Positions 22,959 to 30,800 of a stretch of 64,000 nt of DNA are shown in pieces. The stretch is taken from the IMG/VR virus record IMGVR_UViG_3300037258_000145, positions 23,684-87,683 of that record, one strand, 5' to 3'. The notes beneath the pieces are model-generated. The model was given only the letters and a program-made list of their open reading frames with translations. It was not told the origin of the DNA and searched no databases. Position 1 is the stretch's first letter, and the number at the start of each line of letters is the position of its first letter. The stretch comes from a virus. The position numbers were made by a program, and so were the translations under genes.

Positions 22959-23314
22959 GGCTTGTCGAAGCATTCTTGGGAGCAGAACCACTGACTGTCT
23001 CGCCACAAACCGCGCAGGCCGGTCTTGCCCGGTGCGAGCTTGAGGAAAGACGCCCCACAGCATTGGCAGGTGCGCTCGATCGACGTCGACGGCTTCGGGC
23101 TTCCCCAACAGGACTGTTGACGTACTGGCCAGTCGGGAACGTTCAACGGCTTAGCCCCGAGGCTCCCAATGAGGGCCTCCAGGCGGTCGGTGTAGGTCGG
23201 CGCTGGTTCGTGGCCGAGAGAGTCCTCTCCGGGCGTCCCAGGAGGCGCTACGCCGTCCGAGGGCACGTTCGACGCGAGGTTGGCGTGAGGCATGGTTTCG
23301 TCGGTCACGGCCAT
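22955..23314 (-). CDS. Protein with C-terminal zinc ribbon
   Basis: 119 residues from ATG 23314 with GGAGG 4 nt upstream. Disordered N-half; C-terminal CQCC...WFCSQEC is a treble-clef or ribbon zinc site as in MYM/FCS fingers. Unknown role. Confidence 0.6.
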   Translation of the reverse strand: MAVTDETMPHANLASNVPSDGVAPPGTPGEDSLGHEPAPTYTDRLEALIGSLGAKPLNVPDWPVRQQSCWGSPKPSTSIERTCQCCGASFLKLAPGKTGLRGLWRDSQWFCSQECFDKP

Positions 23315-23625
23315 TGGACCTCCGGCGGCCGTTTGGCTCGCAGGGCAAGGATGACCTGCGCCGCTATCGCCGTGTCCATTCCGTACACCGTAGACAGGAC
23401 GCCGAGCAACATGGCGTCTTGGTCAGCGGCCTCGGCTACCGAGAGGAAGCGCATGGCCATCACTCGAAGCTCGGCCGGGTCGAGTTGGCCGGTCATGAAT
23501 GAACCGTCCTCAGCTATGGCTCGGATCGTGACGAAACCTCGGAACGTCGGCGCCTCGATCGGTCCACCCTGCGCGGTACCGCTGGTCACTTCGACGTTGA
23601 CTAAGCCTGCCCAGGTCTTGGTCAC
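23305..23625 (-). CDS. Hypothetical protein
   Basis: 106 residues from GTG 23625, overlapping the upstream stop (GTGA). Beta-rich N-half (NVEVTSGTAQGGPIEAPTF) followed by two helices with DPAELRVMAMRFLSVAEAAD. Family unknown. Confidence 0.55.
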   Translation of the reverse strand: MTKTWAGLVNVEVTSGTAQGGPIEAPTFRGFVTIRAIAEDGSFMTGQLDPAELRVMAMRFLSVAEAADQDAMLLGVLSTVYGMDTAIAAQVILALRAKRPPEVQWP

Positions 23626-24008
23626 GTCTTGTCCACGAAGATGTGAAGGGTGACGTTGCCGAGGTTGTCGCTGGCGCGGATGGCTCCGATGTAGGTCATG
23701 TCCTCTACGTCGTCGCAGGGGGTGTGGTCCGGGACCAGGGCGAAGGTGTACTTGCGGATGGGGAGGGTGTGGTCGAAGATGCCCCAGGCTATGAAGCCCA
23801 TACCTGAGACGCTTTTGTCCACGCTCAGCCATCTGGCACCTTCGGGGGCTTGGACCTCTTGGGTCCTCATCATGGACAGGGGGACAGAGTGAATGAGCTT
23901 GCGGGGCTGCTCCACTGGGCACGGTACTCGCATTGCCTGGAGACGGTCCAGCGGTGTGCCCGCCCACGCGTCGCTGCCCATCTTGCCTAGACGGTCCTCG
24001 GCGCTCAC
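23622..24008 (-). CDS. Hypothetical protein
   Basis: 128 residues from GTG 24008, overlapping the upstream stop (GTGA). Beta-rich, ending VTLHIFVDKT. Not recognised. Confidence 0.55.
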   Translation of the reverse strand: MSAEDRLGKMGSDAWAGTPLDRLQAMRVPCPVEQPRKLIHSVPLSMMRTQEVQAPEGARWLSVDKSVSGMGFIAWGIFDHTLPIRKYTFALVPDHTPCDDVEDMTYIGAIRASDNLGNVTLHIFVDKT

Positions 24009-24178
24009 GACTGGTCCTCTGCTGGCGGCAGCAAGCCCAGGAGCCGGCTGCGAAGTTCGATGATGGGCAGTAGGCGGTCCACGGTCGGCAGTGGGTTCTC
24101 GTCCAACTGACGCACAAGTAACTTCTCTATGGCGTCGAGGAGGATGAGCGTGGCTTGTAACTGGCTCTCGGCACTCAT
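24005..24178 (-). CDS. 57-residue helical protein
   Basis: ATG 24178 overlaps the previous stop (ATGA), and its TGA overlaps the next GTG (GTGA). Two amphipathic Leu-rich helices (LQATLILLDAIEKLLVRQL; TVDRLLPIIELRSRLLGLL) suggest a small helical hairpin or dimer. Unknown function. Confidence 0.6.
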   Translation of the reverse strand: MSAESQLQATLILLDAIEKLLVRQLDENPLPTVDRLLPIIELRSRLLGLLPPAEDQS

Positions 24179-24402
24179 GACTTCGCCTCGGGCAGCGGGG
24201 CCCGGTAGCGCTTCTCTACGTTGAACCAGTAGCCGGGACGCACCTTTTCGCGTCCACCTTCTAGGGCTTTGGCGTAGGTGGAATAGGGACCGAACAGGGC
24301 GGGGCTGTCGCCGATGCTGACCCAGAACTCTACCTCTAGGCCTTCGGGGACGTCGAAGCGACGGGGTTTGGGTTTGGGGTTGCGCGGGGTTTCAGCCATC
24401 AC
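24175..24402 (-). CDS. Hypothetical protein
   Basis: 75 residues from GTG 24402 (ATG 24399 also possible), overlapping the upstream stop. Basic N-terminus (PKPKPRRF) then a compact alpha/beta part with FGPYSTYAKALEGG. Not recognised. Confidence 0.55.
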   Translation of the reverse strand: MMAETPRNPKPKPRRFDVPEGLEVEFWVSIGDSPALFGPYSTYAKALEGGREKVRPGYWFNVEKRYRAPLPEAKS

Positions 24403-24692
24403 GGCATTTCCAGAAGTCGGTCCAGATAGTTGAACGCTTGGTCTACCAAGGCGGGGGTCAGAGATACCTCATGGTCCTCATCATCCACCAGGAGCAGTAC
24501 GTGACCGCCATCGCATTTCAGTTCCCAACTGATTTCGTAGGGCGTGGGTTCTGCGAAGTCATCGGTGCAGGTGAAGCCGTAATATCGCACTAGCTCGCCA
24601 CAGGGTTCTATCCGGTGCTCACGGTGGTAAGCGAAGTCGTCATTGGACCACGCCCTTACCACGGGCAGAAGACACGTCGGTTGATCAGCCAT
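24399..24692 (-). CDS. Hypothetical acidic protein
   Basis: 97 residues from ATG 24692, overlapping the upstream gene end. The 16-nt junction (GCCGGACCATGGCTGA) is identical to that at 25019-25004. Acidic C-half (LLLVDDEDHEVSL), C/H residues scattered. Unknown. Confidence 0.55.
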   Translation of the reverse strand: MADQPTCLLPVVRAWSNDDFAYHREHRIEPCGELVRYYGFTCTDDFAEPTPYEISWELKCDGGHVLLLVDDEDHEVSLTPALVDQAFNYLDRLLEMP

Positions 24693-25011
24693 GGTCCGGC
24701 TCCAAATACGCGCGGTCACCGCGCGCTTTCAGTTCGTCGGCCACTAGATCGGCCAAGTGGTCGAGGGCGTCGGGTGGGATCATGGCGGTTGAGAACTCAA
24801 TATCGCCGACGATGACGAAGATTGGGGGCGGGTCAACACCTCGATAGAGGAAATTAGCCTCGATGGCATCCTGTAACTGGTGGCCTGCCTCCCAGCTCAG
24901 GCTTGGGCTCTTGACGACCAGCATCTCGCCCGGTTTCAACTCCAGCTTGGCTATCTCGACGCGGACCGCCTCAGCGATCACAGGGACTTGGACCAAGGGG
25001 ACTTCAGCCAT
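24685..25011 (-). CDS. Hypothetical protein carrying the palindrome in its 3' end
   Basis: 108 residues. ATG 25011 overlaps the upstream gene. The dispersed palindrome falls within codons for KARGDRAY near the C-terminus; without that insertion the neighbouring +1 frame would have stopped at the TGA inside the repeat. Suggests the repeat landed in the end of this gene. Function unknown. Confidence 0.55.
   Translation of the reverse strand: MAEVPLVQVPVIAEAVRVEIAKLELKPGEMLVVKSPSLSWEAGHQLQDAIEANFLYRGVDPPPIFVIVGDIEFSTAMIPPDALDHLADLVADELKARGDRAYLEPDHG
24704..24732. repeat. Dispersed palindrome copy 2 (intragenic)
   Basis: ATACGCGCGGTCACCGCGCG followed by CTTTCAG on the plus strand; encodes KARGDRAY in the minus-strand gene. 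Confidence 0.75.
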
Positions 25012-25228
25012 GGTCCGGCACCTTCACTACGAGCAGGGCCGCTTTCAAGGCCTGCCAGTCAGCGTAATCCGGCACTCCGTGACCCTCGCCCTGGACGCAG
25101 GCCTCAATGGCGTGGACAAGGTCAAGGACCGATTCAATATCTCTTTTCAGGACCGTCATTCCAGCGCCAGGATTTAGATAGCCCTGGGTAAGACGGTCCA
25201 ACGCACTCGTTGGTTGTGTGGTGGTCAT
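25004..25228 (-). CDS. Hypothetical protein, leaderless
   Basis: 74 residues from ATG 25228, which lies 8 nt after a TAAGCT box. Begins MTTTQP, like other leaderless genes here (MTT cassette). Helical C-half. First gene of the operon read toward 18 kb. Unknown role. Confidence 0.6.
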   Translation of the reverse strand: MTTTQPTSALDRLTQGYLNPGAGMTVLKRDIESVLDLVHAIEACVQGEGHGVPDYADWQALKAALLVVKVPDHG

Positions 25229-25236
25229 AGAAAGGA

Positions 25237-25242
25237 AGCTTA
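25237..25242 (-). promoter_or_regulatory. Leaderless -10 box (TAAGCT), minus strand
   Basis: 8 nt ahead of ATG 25228; overlaps the plus-strand promoter region, forming a divergent pair. Confidence 0.6.
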
Positions 25243-25249
25243 GCGCATC

Positions 25250-25255
25250 TAAGCT
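25250..25255 (+). promoter_or_regulatory. Leaderless -10 box (TAAGCT), plus strand
   Basis: 6 nt ahead of ATG 25262. The two -10 boxes are only 7 nt apart on opposite strands. Confidence 0.55.
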
Positions 25256-25261
25256 AGGGCC

Positions 25262-25546
25262 ATGGACCGCAGTTTGAACATCCTCGCCAAGTCGATCCAC
25301 CGCGTCGCCAACAAGCGGGCACCGATGGTCCCAGCTACCCCGTTGTTTGGGACAGTGGTCAGCGTTCAGACGGGTTCAGGACCAACAACGATCTCGCTGG
25401 AGATAGGCAAGACGGGGTCGATCATCGTTGGCGTCGGGATTCTCGGCAACGGATCCGGATGGACGCCCTCACCTGGCGAGCAGGTCTATTACAACTCCAT
25501 CAGGAACGTACCGCTGGCACTGGGGCCGGCCGGCAATCCGGCTTAG
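25262..25546 (+). CDS. Possible OB-fold tail or spike-like protein
   Basis: 94 residues on the plus strand. Beta-rich, with GTVVSVQTGSGPTTISLEI, which is spaced like OB-fold baseplate/spike units or single-strand binders. Leaderless start. It is isolated from other plus-strand genes and ends 4 nt past the convergent XF1762-like gene stop. Function is uncertain. Confidence 0.55.
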   Translation: MDRSLNILAKSIHRVANKRAPMVPATPLFGTVVSVQTGSGPTTISLEIGKTGSIIVGVGILGNGSGWTPSPGEQVYYNSIRNVPLALGPAGNPA

Positions 25547-25998
25547 AGGTACTTCCCCCAGCGCTCCTTATCCTCAGCGCCGCGTCGTGAACCAAAGAGC
25601 GTGTCGTCTTGGCGCGGTCTGCTCTCGCATCCCCATGGCCGAGTAGGTACGTCGGACTCCTTCACGAAGCCAGCTGCCTTGAGGCTGACCCCAGGTTCGG
25701 AGACCAGCTTGTACGTGATCACATGCCGATAGCCAAGCGCCTTTGCGGCCCGAGTTAGGGCACCGTAAAGCATGGAGTTGGCCATAGGAGTGCCCAGCGT
25801 GCAAGTACGTGTGATCTCGACCGTCCGACCGTCCTGCGCCCCGCGGCCGACTGGTCTGCCCGCCACTCCTACTCCGACCAATTCATCGCCCTCGCTCAGC
25901 CCCACGCCAAAGAGCCAGCCGATCGGAGGTTCACTGTGGCGATGGTGCTCGGCAATGAAGATGCGCGCCTGACGAAGCGTGATCGGGATCAGGACCAC
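25543..25998 (-). CDS. XF1762/GNAT-like protein
   Basis: 151 residues. HHRHSEPPIGWLFGVGL, GRPVGRG, EITRTCTLG, ANSMLYGALTRAAKALGY and VSLKAAGF follow the XF1762 family, phage proteins related to GNAT acetyltransferases. The target is unknown. Starts GTG 25998, 6 nt after the collagen-like gene. Confidence 0.75.
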   Translation of the reverse strand: MVLIPITLRQARIFIAEHHRHSEPPIGWLFGVGLSEGDELVGVGVAGRPVGRGAQDGRTVEITRTCTLGTPMANSMLYGALTRAAKALGYRHVITYKLVSEPGVSLKAAGFVKESDVPTRPWGCESRPRQDDTLFGSRRGAEDKERWGKYL

Positions 25999-26004
25999 TG
26001 TCCG

Positions 26005-26598
26005 TCAGGACGCGCATACGGCGTAGGCCGTGATAGTGGCGCTCTGACCGGGCTCCAGGACGCCGAAGAACGTCACGCTCCATCCCGTAGACGGGCTACC
26101 CGTCGGCACTGAACCGGTCATGGGAAGAGGCTCAGCAGGTGGCCGGGCGTAGGTCATGGTCCCGCCTCCGCCTAAGGCGTAGTCACCGGACGGGCAGAAC
26201 GTCGACTCGATCCATGTCCCGTTGGTCCCCTCAGGGACCGGCAAGGTGTTGGAGACCACGAAAGAACTCGCTATGGACGCTGGAGCTATCACTGTGACCG
26301 GGCCGGGTGTCCCCGGTAGTCCTTCAGGTCCTTCAGGCCCTGACGCACCCTGAGGGCCTTGTGGACCGGTCAGGCCAGGTTGTCCGGCTGGGCCTTGGGC
26401 GTTGACGGGCTCGGACTTGGTACCTGTTGGGCACTTGCCCTCTTTGGCGCTGTAGACCAGACCAGCCTTGACACAGACGTGGTAGACGGGCGCGGGCGTC
26501 GATCCGAAGGCCAGGACACTGCCACCTACGACCAGCCCGAAGATGAGGACGACAACCAAGAAGGGAGCGATGATGCCGGGACTGCTGCGAGTGCTCAT
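26005..26598 (-). CDS. Membrane-anchored collagen-like protein
   Basis: 197 residues. An N-terminal TM/signal-anchor (about residues 10-31), a CxxC-spaced segment (VCVKAGLVYSAKEGKCPTG) seen in actinobacterial surface proteins, about ten Gly-X-Y triplets (GPAG to GTPG), then a beta C-terminal domain with FCPSGDYALGGGG. Probably exported and trimeric on the cell surface, or a fibre. A TACTCT hexamer ends 6 nt before ATG, perhaps a leaderless -10. Likely acquired from the host. Confidence 0.7.
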   Translation of the reverse strand: MSTRSSPGIIAPFLVVVLIFGLVVGGSVLAFGSTPAPVYHVCVKAGLVYSAKEGKCPTGTKSEPVNAQGPAGQPGLTGPQGPQGASGPEGPEGLPGTPGPVTVIAPASIASSFVVSNTLPVPEGTNGTWIESTFCPSGDYALGGGGTMTYARPPAEPLPMTGSVPTGSPSTGWSVTFFGVLEPGQSATITAYAVCAS

Positions 26599-26754
26599 AG
26601 CCTGAGAGTACGTCCTGCAAGGTCCCTTAGTGGATATTCGAACAGACGTGCGATGTGGCGTAGGGGCCGGTTGTCATCTCAGCAAGGGCATCTCGTTCTC
26701 AACTCTTAGATGCCACGGTATCGGTCTCGCGAGCCCCGACCCCTGTTGCAAAGC
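26599..26754. other. Gene-free gap
   Basis: 156 nt between minus-strand genes. No SD-led frame, hairpin or clear terminator seen; possible -10 (TACTCT) near 26609 for the collagen-like gene. Confidence 0.35.
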
Positions 26755-27231
26755 CTACATCGGCCGCAGCACGTGGCCTACCGGAGGCTGGTGGACGTGA
26801 GGTCGGAGCGGGGCTAGCTCGGCTGCTATGGCGTCGTCCAAGCGCGCCCAGTGCCCTGGTCCTGAACCCATGTCCCGCTGCACGGCCTCGGCCATCAGGT
26901 AGGGCAAGGTCTCCATCAGTTCGGCCCGGAAGCGCACACAGCCGAGCGAACCTGATACCAGCCGGTCGATCGGGCCCTTGGCGTCATGCGCATAATATTC
27001 GAATATGCACCACAGTTCGGGGCAGTATTCAAACTCTTTGAACACGTCAGCATGCGGGATTACATCGTGCTCGATGATCGTAAAATCCTGGCATTCGCTC
27101 CACAGACGGCACAGAAGTTGTCCGTAGGCGAACCGGTTGCCCCCGACGTCTACGGCTTCATAGTTGGAGTGGAACAGGGCGCTAATGGTTTCAGGGGTGA
27201 TGTAGGGCGTGAAGGGAACGACGATGCGCAC
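26755..27231 (-). CDS. Glycosyltransferase-like phage protein
   Basis: 158 residues. FTIIEHDVIPHADVFKEF, CPELWCIFEY, GCVRFRAELMETLPYLM and HWARLDDAIA...HQPPVGH match a short phage family often annotated as GT-A glycosyltransferase; EHD could be the metal-binding DxD equivalent. GTG 27231 lies 8 nt after TAACCT. Donor and acceptor are unknown; could be a DNA or virion glycosylation enzyme. Confidence 0.55.
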   Translation of the reverse strand: MRIVVPFTPYITPETISALFHSNYEAVDVGGNRFAYGQLLCRLWSECQDFTIIEHDVIPHADVFKEFEYCPELWCIFEYYAHDAKGPIDRLVSGSLGCVRFRAELMETLPYLMAEAVQRDMGSGPGHWARLDDAIAAELAPLRPHVHQPPVGHVLRPM

Positions 27232-27239
27232 GCTAAGCG

Positions 27240-27245
27240 AGGTTA
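27240..27245 (-). promoter_or_regulatory. Leaderless -10 box (TAACCT)
   Basis: 8 nt ahead of GTG 27231; overlaps the stop codon of the HNH gene. Confidence 0.5.
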
Positions 27246-27794
27246 GCTGTTATCCTTCGTGCCCGGCAGCTCCTCACGGGCGTCTTCATGCGGTACTACA
27301 TGATTCCAACTCCGACCTTTCATGATGTGCACGATAGTGCTCGGCACCACGGCGAACAGAACAGCGATGTCCTTGACCATCACCCCGCTGGCCCGTAACC
27401 GCCGTACCTCCTCGACCTGTTCAGGCGTCAGTTTGGACCGACCTGGATTGGGACGGCCCTTGGCCATCCGGTCATGCACGTTGTCGGCGGCCGTGCCCAA
27501 GAACAGATGCGAGGGACGGACACAGAGCGTGTTGTCACAGTGGTGACAGACCTGGAGTCCTGTTGGAACCGGACCGTAAGCCCACTCCCACGACAGTCGA
27601 TGCGCCGAGAGTTTGTTGTCCGTAGACAACCCCGTAGACGACAACATGCCGTACGCAGGTCTGGGACGGGATCTCGTTTTGCGATGAGCCCCAGTCCATA
27701 CCCAGCACGGTCCGAGATGCAGCATGTGAGCGGGAATCGGGCCGTCCTTGTTGACCTTGACCCAAAAACGCTCGGCGAGAGTAGCCTTTGACAC
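27243..27794 (-). CDS. HNH homing endonuclease with portal-like C-terminal tail
   Basis: 183 residues from GTG 27794, with GGAGG 7 nt upstream. CWVWTGA, AHRLSWEWAYGPVPTGLQVCHHCDNTLCVRPSHLFLGTAADN is a standard HNH_3 unit, followed by KLTPEQVEEVRRLRASG and a HTH (IAVLFAVVPSTIVHIMKGRSW), typical for homing enzymes. The last ~19 residues (NHVVPHEDAREELPGTK then DNS) copy the portal C-terminus (NHDVPREDVREELPGTK) with nearly every codon changed. It stands directly after the portal gene. See the separate finding. Confidence 0.85.
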   Translation of the reverse strand: MSKATLAERFWVKVNKDGPIPAHMLHLGPCWVWTGAHRKTRSRPRPAYGMLSSTGLSTDNKLSAHRLSWEWAYGPVPTGLQVCHHCDNTLCVRPSHLFLGTAADNVHDRMAKGRPNPGRSKLTPEQVEEVRRLRASGVMVKDIAVLFAVVPSTIVHIMKGRSWNHVVPHEDAREELPGTKDNS

Positions 27795-27862
27795 CGTCAG
27801 TCCTCCTATCCAGGATTGTCCACGCCCGGGGCCGTACCAGCGGTGCCCGGGCAACCTCTATC

Positions 27863-30800
27863 TTACTTGGTACCAGGTAATTCTTCCCGCACATCCTCAC
27901 GTGGCACGTCGTGATTTTTTGTGTTGTACTGCATCTGGCGCACCTTCTGTGGCCAGTCTGCGTCTCCGCTGCCCGGGGTCCCCACCCAGGCAGCGGAGGT
28001 GGTGTGCCCTGCCTTTTGGAGCGCTTCGGTGCGGTAGTACCCGTCAGCGATGACCATCTTCGGCCCCGCGCCCGCCACTAAGACAATGGGCTTGGGCTGC
28101 TTGCCGCCCTTGATCTCTTCCACCTTTTCCTCGACACGGGCGGGGTCGCGCCCGCCGGGGCGGTGGGCCATTTCGATGTCGTCGAGGGCGACGGCGGGCT
28201 TTAGCTGCCACTCGCAACCCTTCACCCAGTCCAGGTCGACCTTGTCGTAGTGCTTGGCCAGGTACTTGTAGACGTGGTCAGCGGCATCGTCGTCGTCGTC
28301 GGCCTTACCGTAGGCGCCGGGCTTCACCTGTCCTTCAGGCCAGGGAGCGGGCGCTTTGGTAGCGGTGTAGCCGGGAGGGAGGCGGCGGTTCAGGAGGGAT
28401 TCGAACGACTCCTCGTCGGACTTCAGCGCCGGCGCGGCCAGGGTGTGCATGATCTGAGGCAAGCTCGCCATCATTTCGGGACGTAGTGGGAGCTGAGCCA
28501 GGTGGTTGGGGTCGAACCACGCCACGGCCTCGAAGCTGTCGCCGTCGGGATTGTTCACCTCGCGCCATTCGCCCTGGTTGACATCCACGCTCGCCTCATG
28601 GGCTGTCTCGACCACGAAGCCCTGATAGATGCCGCTCGTCCAGGAGCCGAGCCACTTGGCGTCTGCCGGTAGGAAGGTCCCTACCTCTTCGCCCCATTCC
28701 CTCGCCGCGCCTTGCTCGGGTGATTCGCCCGCCTCAAGATGTCCCCCTGGCAATTCCCACATGCCGGCGCAGGGGTCAGAGGGGTCGTTGGCCCGCTGGA
28801 GCAGTAGGACTCGCCCGGAGTCGAAGGCACGGAGCAAAGCGCCAGCACAGGTGACCTGAGGCGTGGCTGTGGTCATCGCTGGGCCTTCGGAATCGGGGCC
28901 CTGTGCCTTGGCGGCGTTGGCTTCGTCGAGGCGTTGCTGGCCCCACTGCTTGGGGTGCTTGGCTGGCTTCTTGCCGCACTGGAGGCAGCGCACTCCTGAG
29001 CCGACGTAGGCATGGCGTTGGGTGCGCTCGGCGACGTTGTTCGGTGCTACCTGGCCCGGTTCGGGGCCTGAGAGGTCGAAGGGGACAAAGCCAGTGTCCA
29101 GGGGTGCTCCGACGCTGATGTCCTTGGGAGTCGCGCGCGTGCGACTTTTGCTCATCCATGCGGGATCGGTGCCCTGCGTGGTCTGGCGGGCGATCGAGGG
29201 GCTTTGGGTCTGAGCTAGGACCGAGTCGCCCTGCTCATAACTGAGCGAGCAGGCGCAGGCGGGCCCTCCGAGGCACAGGGTATCTTGGCCGTAGTCCCCG
29301 TCTCCAGGGAATCCGGGCAGATCAGCGGGGCTAAACGTCTGGCCGTCGAGAGCCAGGCAGTTCTCACAATTTTCGGCGTCACCGAGGGTCCAGCGGATCA
29401 CACTGTTGGTGCCATCGGCATCCGGCGCCGCGGCGATGTAGCCCTGCTCGTACGGCGCCGTGAGCCCATCGGCGTAAGATTGGACCCTGGTAGCGGTCGA
29501 CTGCGCCCCGCTCGGTGCGTTGACCGCGCCTGCGACAACTCCACCGACTACGTCGAGAGCTAGGTCCTTCAGGTACGGCATCATGCTCATGGCCCGGGTT
29601 TGAGCTAGGGCGGGGGCACTCTCGGGACTGGGTGGGCTGGCAGCGTCCCCCCAGTCACCAGCCCCGCTACCGGCACCAGCGGTATATGCGTCCTGGTATG
29701 CCTGAGCCAGGATGGGGATGGCGGCCGGCGCGAACTGGGCGGGCTTTAGCTTGTGATCGGTGAGCTTGTGCACCAGGGCGGTCAGACCGGCCATCAGGGA
29801 GGCTCTGGGCTTGGCCAGAGCGGTCTCCCGGTGGTCTAGCCGTCTCTGGGCCTTAGCGGCCTTCAGGGCGGCCGTGGCGGGGTCCTGCTCGCCTTTGGCG
29901 GCCTTCAGGGCGGCAGGGCGCAGTGCTCGGGGCTCGAAGCTCTCCAGCGACTTGCCGCGGGCCAGATAGCGGCGCAGGGCGCGCAGTTCGTTTGCCTTCT
30001 CTTTTTGGCTGGCCGATTCGTGCGGCTCGGCATCTCCCGCCGCCGTCAGGCCTTGGTCGGCGGTGCTCTTGTCGGGTTCAGGAGCATTGCCGTTGGCGGG
30101 CGGTTTGGGTAGAGCAGGAGGCTTGTTGCCGGGCTTAGGCGGCGCTGGCGGCTTGCTAGCGCCGCCCTCAGGTGGCAAGGGTCGGGAGTTGGCGTCGATC
30201 GGGGCCGGACCTGAGCCGGGCGGAGGGGGCGGAGTTTGGCCCATGGGGATAACGCCGGTCGGGAGGAATTGGAGCGGCACCATCGACCAAGGCTCGTTGT
30301 AGGTCTTCAGGTCCAACGCGATGCACGCTTCGTCGATCGAGGTGAGAGACGCCTTGACGAGTGCAACTTGGTCGGTGATGCGGTCCGACAAGGTCTCGCC
30401 CTGGTCCATGACTCCCCAGGACCACGCCATGTCCGTCTGGCCGAACTTGCCCCGGATCAGGGGATCGAACAGGCCCGTTTTCAGCTTCTTGGCCAGGGGG
30501 ATGGCACTGCGGCGCGTCGTCTGGTCGGCGGCTTGGGTGGCGGCGTTCTTGGAGGCCGCCGGGCTCATCATCGAAGAGAGCTTGGGGGTGATGCCGAGGT
30601 CGCTGATCGACAAGCCGAACGGCATGGCGATGAGTGAGGTAAACCACGTGTCGATGTCGTCGGAGAGGTCGGCCGGCTTTTGGGGACTGACTTTTGCTCC
30701 AGGCGGTGTGACAATGACTTGATGCATGTTGGCGAGGTCGCCACCGAGTTGGTTGATCGCCTGCATGAGCTGGCGGGCTTCCTCGGGCGTAGCGATCGAC

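Noticed and set aside
23305-24117. 270-residue frame starting at 24117.
   Set aside because: Most of it overlaps the 128-residue gene in another phase; the coupled GTG 23625 gives a compact 106-residue protein instead.
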